NCBI GenBank assembly: GCA_964443415.1
Contig: CAYUDC010000098.1
Span: forward strand, 1 to 10,337
From: B1 sp964443415
GTDB taxonomy: Bacteria; Bacteroidota; Bacteroidia; UKL13-3
Reading direction: 5' to 3'
Length of the DNA: 10,337 bases
Shown here: in pieces, positions 6,757 to 10,337 of the stretch
Layout of the letters: each line of letters starts with the position of its first letter
Position numbering within the stretch: position 1 is the stretch's first letter
Position numbers and translations under genes: made by a program
The notes under the pieces: model-generated
Databases searched by the model: none
What the model saw: only the letters and a program-made list of their open reading frames with translations
Told to the model about the DNA's origin: nothing

Positions 6757-7179
6757 CTACAAATACTCAATTTTTGAAATCACTGGGCAAACCATAGCCA
6801 ACATGGCACTCACTCCGCAGTACTTTTCTTTGGATAGGTTTACTGCCTTCTCCATTTTCTCTCTATCTGCCTCTGCTATTTTTATTTTGTAAACCATTCT
6901 AATTTCGGTGTAAATACGCGGATGCTCGTCTCTTAAATCGGCTTCTACATGCACTGTAAAGTCACTAAAGTTTACATGCATTTTGTTAAGTAAAGATACC
7001 ACATCCATTCCTGTGCAACCGCCTAAAGAGGTTAACAATAAAGGTTTTGGACTTGGGCCTGAGTTAGTTCCTCCTCCAGCTTCGGTGGTGTCGATGGTAA
7101 TTTCGTGTGCGCCATTTATTTGACTCACAAACTGCATTCCTGCTGTAAAGCGGGTTTCTGCTTGGTGTAAGGTAGACAT
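6757..7179 (-). CDS. OsmC/Ohr-family peroxiredoxin-like protein
   Basis: With the ATG at 7179 the product has 140 residues, normal for OsmC. An in-frame TTG at 7188 would add three residues but is the weaker start. Numbered from that TTG, the pair of reactive cysteines is Cys58 in LGGCTGMDVVSLL and Cys124 in EKYCGVSAML. GPSPKPLLL (44-52) precedes the central helix as expected for the family. A third cysteine (Cys134 in MVCPV) is extra. Family members reduce organic hydroperoxides with the cysteine pair, and some act on persulfides; the substrate cannot be told from sequence. It is the last gene of a minus-strand operon with rhodanese and thioredoxin genes directly upstream (stop at 7189-7191, 9 bases before this ATG), so a thiol-linked role is likely. 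Cytoplasmic, no signal peptide. Confidence 0.9.
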   Translation of the reverse strand: MSTLHQAETRFTAGMQFVSQINGAHEITIDTTEAGGGTNSGPSPKPLLLTSLGGCTGMDVVSLLNKMHVNFSDFTVHVEADLRDEHPRIYTEIRMVYKIKIAEADREKMEKAVNLSKEKYCGVSAMLAMVCPVISKIEYL

Positions 7180-7188
7180 ACGATTCAA

Positions 7189-7491
7189 TTAACTTAAACT
7201 ATACCAGCTGCCACCATTATAAGCTTTTACTCCGTTTTGGTTTAAGAAGTTGGTGGCTTGCGAACTTCTCATGCCACTGGCACAAACACAAATAATTTCT
7301 TTGTTGAGTTTTTTGATACTGTTAAGTTGACCCGATAGTTTGTTTAAAGGAATATTCTTTGAACCTTTAACATGGCCACTAGCAAATTCACCTTCGCTAC
7401 GAACATCTATAATGATTGCTCCATTTTCTAAGGCAGCTTTCATTTCTTCATTGGCTTTCCCACCAAAAAGATTTTTTAAAAAATTCATCAT
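7189..7491 (-). CDS. Single-domain rhodanese-like sulfurtransferase
   Basis: One rhodanese domain fills the 100 residues. IIIDVRSEGEFASGHVKGS (26-44) is the CH2A-type motif, IPLNKL follows, and the active-site loop is CASGMRS with catalytic Cys70, within the usual C-x-x-G-x-R/x pattern. NGGSWYSLS closes the domain. Such proteins carry sulfane sulfur as a cysteine persulfide and pass it to thiol acceptors such as thioredoxin or glutathione. There is no signal peptide, although residues 3-10 (NFLKNLFG) are a short hydrophobic stretch, so it should be cytoplasmic. Two consecutive ATG codons (7491, 7488) can start it. It sits 33 bases after the thioredoxin gene and 9 bases before the osmC ATG, supporting a joint role in handling persulfides or oxidised thiols. 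Confidence 0.92.
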   Translation of the reverse strand: MMNFLKNLFGGKANEEMKAALENGAIIIDVRSEGEFASGHVKGSKNIPLNKLSGQLNSIKKLNKEIICVCASGMRSSQATNFLNQNGVKAYNGGSWYSLS

Positions 7492-7524
7492 TTTTATATA
7501 AAGTTTAAATTGAGTAAATTATAA

Positions 7525-7827
7525 TTATTTGGCTATAGCCGAGGTAAGGATGTTTACCAATTGGCCAGTTGGAACCACGCCCGATTGTCTCCAAAGGGTT
7601 TGGCCTCTTCTAAACAACATCAAAGTGGGTACCCCTTGAATTTGGTAAAAAGCAGCAGCTTGCGGGTTTCTATCCACATCTACTTTGATTATTTTTACAG
7701 CTTCGCCCATGGCGGCAGCTGTTTCTTTTAAAATGGGCGCCATCATTTTACAAGGGCCACACCATTCTGCGCTAAAATCTACCAATACTGGAGTGTCACC
7801 GTTAATTAATTCATCAAAGCTATTCAT
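7525..7827 (-). CDS. Thioredoxin
   Basis: The 100-residue product is a standard cytoplasmic thioredoxin: VLVDFSAEWCGPCKMMAPIL (14-33) with redox pair Cys23 and Cys26, KVDVDRNPQAAAFYQI in the middle, the cis-proline loop GVPTLMLFRRG, and a final amphipathic helix. There is no export signal. It is somewhat shorter than the common 105-110 residues but nothing essential is missing. Its ATG lies 4 bases after the stop of the small membrane protein, which places it firmly in the arsR-headed operon. Rather than being the general housekeeping thioredoxin, it is probably the partner of the adjacent rhodanese and OsmC proteins, reducing persulfide or disulfide intermediates; that pairing is inferred from position. 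Confidence 0.95.
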   Translation of the reverse strand: MNSFDELINGDTPVLVDFSAEWCGPCKMMAPILKETAAAMGEAVKIIKVDVDRNPQAAAFYQIQGVPTLMLFRRGQTLWRQSGVVPTGQLVNILTSAIAK

Positions 7828-7831
7828 TGTC

Positions 7832-8047
7832 TTATGAGTTAGTTTCTTTCTCTGTTTTTTTGTTTGTTAAATCCCTGATAGAATCTCCAATTAGACCTCC
7901 CATGAATACACCATATAAGGTGCTATTGATGGGGTTTGAGGTAATGGCACAGGTACCATTGGCACACCCAATAAAATAATAGTAGGCATATCCTGCAGCT
8001 GCACCTACTAGGGTGCCAGCACTTATAAAAATCCAACGTTTATTCAT
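7832..8047 (-). CDS. Small two-helix membrane protein with a GCxxGTCxITSNP motif (DUF6132-like)
   Basis: With the ATG at 8047 this is a 71-residue protein; an in-frame ATG at 8062 would add MLNTY. Two membrane segments are visible, about residues 5-26 (WIFISAGTLVGAAAGYAYYYFI) split around glycines and 43-57 (TLYGVFMGGLIGDSI), followed by a charged tail rich in Lys, Glu and Thr. Between them lies GCANGTCAITSNP with Cys28 and Cys33. I recall this YYYFIGC..GTC.ITSNP pattern from small Bacteroidota proteins annotated DUF6132, though I cannot confirm the number here. The function is unknown. Its place between an ArsR regulator and a thioredoxin, and the paired cysteines in a loop near the membrane face, suggest thiol or sulfur-related chemistry at the inner membrane. 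Confidence 0.8.
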   Translation of the reverse strand: MNKRWIFISAGTLVGAAAGYAYYYFIGCANGTCAITSNPINSTLYGVFMGGLIGDSIRDLTNKKTEKETNS

Positions 8048-8102
8048 GTAAGTATTTAACATTAAGATAGGAACATTTATTCATTTAGGTTTTCAAAAAA
8101 AA

Positions 8103-8396
8103 TCACATCAAACAATCACACTTATCAATACATTCTAGCACCTGGCTTAAGTTTTTTTCTTTAAGCTTATAGTAAGCAGAAGTGCCAACTTTTCTAACCT
8201 CCAATAAACCCTTAGTTTTCATGTTAATAAGATGGTGCGATAACAAAGATTGCTCGCAACCAGTGCGTTCTACTAATTCATTAACGGTTAGTTCTGCATG
8301 CGATTGTAACTGCCCAATCACTGCCAATCGGGTGGGATGGGCTATGGTTTTGAGGATATAAGCAGCCTTTTCTAGCTTGTGTTTATCTGGTTTCAT
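8103..8396 (-). CDS. ArsR/SmtB-family winged-helix transcriptional regulator
   Basis: The 97-residue protein is a typical ArsR-family dimeric repressor. AAYILKTIAHPTRLAVIGQL (11-30) is the family's first conserved stretch, LTVNELVERTGCEQSLLSHHLINM (37-59) holds the recognition helix, and GLLEVRKVGTSAYYKL is the wing. The metal-binding ELCVCDL of classic ArsR is absent. Cysteines are instead Cys47, just before the recognition helix, and a C-terminal CIDKCDC cluster (Cys89, Cys93, Cys95), so metal or reactive-sulfur sensing are both possible. It heads the minus-strand operon ending in osmC; the next gene's ATG at 8047 is 55 bases beyond its stop. A perfect family-type operator overlaps its own promoter, so it should repress itself and the operon until its inducer is bound. 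The ligand is unknown. Confidence 0.93.
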   Translation of the reverse strand: MKPDKHKLEKAAYILKTIAHPTRLAVIGQLQSHAELTVNELVERTGCEQSLLSHHLINMKTKGLLEVRKVGTSAYYKLKEKNLSQVLECIDKCDCLM

Positions 8397-8407
8397 TTTT
8401 TCGTCTA

Positions 8408-8437
8408 CAAATATATGAACATATTTTCATATACAAA
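8408..8437 (-). promoter_or_regulatory. Promoter of the arsR-thioredoxin-rhodanese-osmC operon
   Basis: On the minus strand TTTG (8437-8434), 18 bases, and TATATTTG (8415-8408) give a near-perfect Bacteroidota -33/-7 pair. The arsR ATG (8396) is 11 bases past the -7 box, so the leader is only a few bases long. The spacer and part of the -7 box are occupied by the ArsR-type operator. Confidence 0.75.
8412..8433. promoter_or_regulatory. ArsR/SmtB-type operator, perfect 8-6-8 inverted repeat
   Basis: TATATGAA (8412-8419) and TTCATATA (8426-8433) are exact reverse complements separated by CATATT. The core TGAACATATTTTCA (8416-8429) has the TGAA-N6-TTCA form of known SmtB, CzrA and related operators. 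Binding here would cover the space between the -33 and -7 elements and block RNA polymerase. Confidence 0.8.
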
Positions 8438-8465
8438 GAATATTTTTTTATTTCTTATCTAATTG

Positions 8466-8473
8466 CACCTTTG
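8466..8473 (+). promoter_or_regulatory. Probable -7 element of the glycosyltransferase gene
   Basis: CACCTTTG differs from TAnnTTTG at one position and ends 4 bases before the ATG at 8478. The -33 side is only a T-rich run (around 8443-8449). It is one of two near-identical arrangements in this window; the other is TACCTTTG before the CCA-adding enzyme. The short distance implies a leaderless or nearly leaderless message. Confidence 0.4.
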
Positions 8474-8477
8474 TGCT

Positions 8478-9599
8478 ATGGTGATAGGCTTTGATGCAAA
8501 AAGGGTATTTAACAATCGAACGGGATTGGGCAATTATAGCAGGATGCTATTAACAGACTTATATCAAATAGCACCAAGTACCACACAATTTGCATTGTTT
8601 ACGCCCAAAATAAGTATTGAAACAGAGTTCTTTTTGCACGATCCAAGGATGAGAAGAGTGATGCCGCAAAGAGCCTATAAACATTTTGGGGGTATTTGGC
8701 GCAGTTTTCAGGTGGCTAAAGAAGCGGCTCTGCAAAAGGTAGAAGTTTTTCATGGCTTAAGTAATGAGCTACCAAATGGTTTAGAGAAGTATCAGATACC
8801 GGCGGTAGTAACCATACACGATTTAATTTTTTTGGAGCGCCCAGAGTTGTACCCAAGAACTGATAGATTAATTTACCGCCAAAAATTTGAGCAGGCTTGT
8901 AAAAAAGCTCAGAAGGTTTTGGCTACGAGTGTAGCCACCAAACAAGACATCATAAAGCATTTTGGCATCGATGGCCAAAAAATAGAAGTGGTGTATCAAG
9001 ATTGTCATCCAGGTTTTGCGCATAATTTTTCGGATGCTGAAAAATGGCAGGTATTAAAGCATTTTGGCATTCAAACTCCATTTATCTTAAGTGTGGGAAC
9101 TATCGAGAAGCGGAAAAATCATTTAAATCTGCTTAAAGCGTTTCAACAGCTGGGTGCAAAAGACCTAACTTTGGTGCTGGTGGGGAGGCGCGCCGACGGC
9201 GCGCCTCCTATAGACGCCTTTATTCGCCAACATCAATTGGAAAACAAAGTGATAATCATCGAAGGTATTTCTTTACACCACCTCCAAATACTTTACAAGT
9301 GCGCCCATGTATTTGCCTATATCAGCGAAATTGAAGGCTTTGGAATTCCGGTGTTAGAAGCCCTTAAAGCAGGCATACCCACCCTATGCTCCAACATCTC
9401 TTCTATGCCAGAAGTGGCAGGAGAGGCCGCCTTACAGGTAAATCCCGCCGATATAAGCCAAATTCAATCTGCTTTATCCGAGTTGGTTCAAACCGAAACC
9501 ACCCGAAACGCCCTAATAGCCAAGATGCCTGAGCAGGTGAAAAAGTTTGATGGAAAAAAAATTGCTCAACAGGTACTTTCCATTTATCAGTCGCTCTAA
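8478..9599 (+). CDS. GT4-type (GT-B fold) glycosyltransferase
   Basis: Starting at ATG 8478 the protein has 373 residues, normal for GT4 retaining glycosyltransferases. An in-frame TTG at 8463 would add five residues but overlaps the promoter motif, so ATG is preferred. Landmarks counted from this start are the donor-loop GTGLGNYSR (15-23), VVTIHDLIFLERPELY around 109-124, LSVGTIEKRKNHLNLLKAF near 205-223 opening the second Rossmann domain, and the E-x7-E region EIEGFGIPVLEALKAGIP with NISSMPEVAGEAAL after it. These proteins move an activated sugar onto lipid-linked or LPS-type acceptors on the cytoplasmic face; the sugar is not evident, though mannosyltransferase-like members look similar. 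The segment GRRADGAPP is encoded by a perfect GC-rich palindrome unlike the rest of the gene. It is divergent from the arsR operon. Confidence 0.9.
   Translation: MVIGFDAKRVFNNRTGLGNYSRMLLTDLYQIAPSTTQFALFTPKISIETEFFLHDPRMRRVMPQRAYKHFGGIWRSFQVAKEAALQKVEVFHGLSNELPNGLEKYQIPAVVTIHDLIFLERPELYPRTDRLIYRQKFEQACKKAQKVLATSVATKQDIIKHFGIDGQKIEVVYQDCHPGFAHNFSDAEKWQVLKHFGIQTPFILSVGTIEKRKNHLNLLKAFQQLGAKDLTLVLVGRRADGAPPIDAFIRQHQLENKVIIIEGISLHHLQILYKCAHVFAYISEIEGFGIPVLEALKAGIPTLCSNISSMPEVAGEAALQVNPADISQIQSALSELVQTETTRNALIAKMPEQVKKFDGKKIAQQVLSIYQSL
9184..9208. repeat. GC-rich perfect palindrome (11-bp arms, 3-base loop) inside the glycosyltransferase gene
   Basis: GGAGGCGCGCC (9184-9194) and GGCGCGCCTCC (9198-9208) are exact reverse complements around GAC. 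Within an AT-rich gene this is a sharp local rise to almost pure G and C. The reading frame stays open, giving the residues RRADGAPP in a loop where GT4 proteins vary. It looks like a short REP-type or palindromic insertion element tolerated in a coding region. Confidence 0.7.
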
Positions 9600-9614
9600 A
9601 TTGCAATTATCACT

Positions 9615-9622
9615 TACCTTTG
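9615..9622 (+). promoter_or_regulatory. -7 element of the CCA-adding enzyme gene
   Basis: TACCTTTG is a full match to TAnnTTTG and ends 4 bases before the GTG start codon at 9627. No convincing TTTG lies 19 bases upstream, where the glycosyltransferase gene ends. Transcription would begin at or beside the GTG, implying a leaderless message. Confidence 0.5.
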
Positions 9623-9626
9623 CGCT

Positions 9627-10337
9627 GTGTTAGTTGAATTAAAAGATCCCGTATTTAAAAAGTTATCTGCCTTGGCTAAAGCCAAGAATATACAAGCTTT
9701 TGTAGTGGGCGGTTATGTGAGAGATTTATTGTTGAACCGCGGCTCAAAAGACATAGACATTGTGGTGATAGGCGATGGGATAGACTTTGCCCAAGCATTT
9801 GCAGCAACCTTGCCTCAAAAAACCGACTTTGCCGTATTTAAAACCTATGGCACTGCCATGGTTAAAACAGCAGATTGGGAAATGGAGTTTGTGGGCGCGC
9901 GCAAAGAAAGCTATTCAAAAGACAGCAGAAAACCCGATGTATTGCCTGGTACTTTGCAAGACGACCAGCTTAGACGAGACTTTACCATCAACGCCTTAGC
10001 CATCTCTCTAAACCATGATTCTTTATTTGAATTGGTTGACCCTTTTAATGGAGTTGCTGATTTAGAAAATAAACTCTTGCGTACACCCCTAGAACCTGGT
10101 ATTACCTTTGATGATGATCCCTTACGTATGATGCGCGCCATTCGCTTTGCCACGCAATTGCAATTTAGCATTCATGCACAAACATATGCCGCACTTTATG
10201 ATTACGCCGAGCGCTTACATATTGTATCTAGGGAGCGAATCATCGATGAATTTAACAAGATTCTAGCCAGTAAAAAGCCTTCGATTGGTTTGCAAATGCT
10301 TTATGAGACAGGCCTGCTTAAATTGTTTTTTCCTGAG
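9627..10337 (+). CDS. cca: CCA tRNA nucleotidyltransferase (CCA-adding enzyme), N-terminal half (partial, runs off the right edge)
   Basis: The enzyme adds or repairs the 3' CCA end of tRNA. The 237 residues present cover the class II nucleotidyltransferase head and neck: VVGGYVRDLLLN (26-37) with the GG motif, KDIDIVVIG (41-49) with the metal-binding Asp43 and Asp45, TLQDDQLRRDFTINALA (109-125), FDDDPLRMMRAIRFA (161-175) and SRERIIDEFNKIL (201-213). The body and any HD domain lie beyond the window. The frame has a stop at 9597-9599, and GTG 9627 is the only reasonable start, fitting the family's N-terminus and placed just behind a promoter box; no ATG occurs in frame near the beginning. It follows the glycosyltransferase by 27 bases without a terminator, so read-through from that gene is possible. 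A poly(A) polymerase of the same family is less likely in this phylum. Confidence 0.93.
   Translation, partial: MLVELKDPVFKKLSALAKAKNIQAFVVGGYVRDLLLNRGSKDIDIVVIGDGIDFAQAFAATLPQKTDFAVFKTYGTAMVKTADWEMEFVGARKESYSKDSRKPDVLPGTLQDDQLRRDFTINALAISLNHDSLFELVDPFNGVADLENKLLRTPLEPGITFDDDPLRMMRAIRFATQLQFSIHAQTYAALYDYAERLHIVSRERIIDEFNKILASKKPSIGLQMLYETGLLKLFFPE

Noticed and set aside
7180..7188. TTG start at 7188 for the OsmC protein
   Set aside because: An ATG lies three codons further in, and the TTG directly abuts the rhodanese stop codon without adding conserved sequence.
8463..8477. Upstream TTG start for the glycosyltransferase
   Set aside because: The five extra codons overlap the CACCTTTG promoter box and the family N-terminus begins at the ATG (MVIGFDAKR).
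9403..9606. Minus-strand open frame over the end of the glycosyltransferase
   Set aside because: The plus strand encodes conserved GT4 motifs here; the antisense product is not protein-like.
9787..10171. Open frames of 70 and 86 codons on both strands inside the tRNA nucleotidyltransferase
   Set aside because: The true frame, starting at GTG 9627, encodes clear CCA-enzyme motifs across this whole region.

Overview
This window reads as chromosomal DNA of a member of the Bacteroidota. It is AT-rich and has no Shine-Dalgarno usage that fits the genes. Several promoters match the Bacteroidota primary sigma pattern (TTTG or TTG, about 19 bases, then TAnnTTTG), often placed almost on top of the start codon. 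The protein sequences (metal-type KdsA, the FDWDGV form of KdsC, a TSNP-motif small membrane protein) also fit that phylum. The genus cannot be fixed from the sequence; a Sphingobacteriia/Chitinophagia/Saprospiria-like lineage is only a guess.

Left third (1-4570, + strand): a lipid A-core sugar cluster. It holds the tail of a PLP aminotransferase (probably KdnA), an iron-type dehydrogenase matching KdnB, KdsA, a small outer-membrane barrel protein of unknown role coupled to kdsA, a transaldolase-like domain fused to a KdsD-type CBS pair, and a KdsC-like HAD phosphatase. Together these suggest synthesis of 8-amino-3,8-dideoxy-D-manno-octulosonate (Kdo8N): arabinose 5-phosphate + PEP to Kdo8P (KdsA), Kdo8P to Kdo (KdsC), then C8 oxidation (KdnB) and transamination (KdnA). 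The notable point is that the usual arabinose-5-phosphate isomerase (SIS domain + CBS pair) is not here. In its place is a Schiff-base aldolase fold carrying the same kind of CBS pair, which may be an undescribed way of making or controlling arabinose 5-phosphate.

Middle (4567-8396, - strand): polyphosphate kinase PPK1, convergent with kdsC and sharing 4 bases with it; then a five-gene operon read leftwards as arsR, small two-helix membrane protein, thioredoxin, single-domain rhodanese, OsmC. This looks like a redox or sulfane-sulfur handling operon. Its promoter has a perfect ArsR/SmtB-type operator packed between the -33 and -7 elements, so autoregulation is strongly suggested.

Right (8478-10337, + strand): a GT4-type glycosyltransferase interrupted in frame by a perfect GC-rich 11-bp palindrome that looks like a small inserted repeat, then the N-terminal half of a CCA-adding tRNA nucleotidyltransferase with a GTG start right behind a promoter. 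No rRNA, tRNA, CRISPR array, insertion sequence or origin was seen. No gene-free stretch exceeds about 110 bases.
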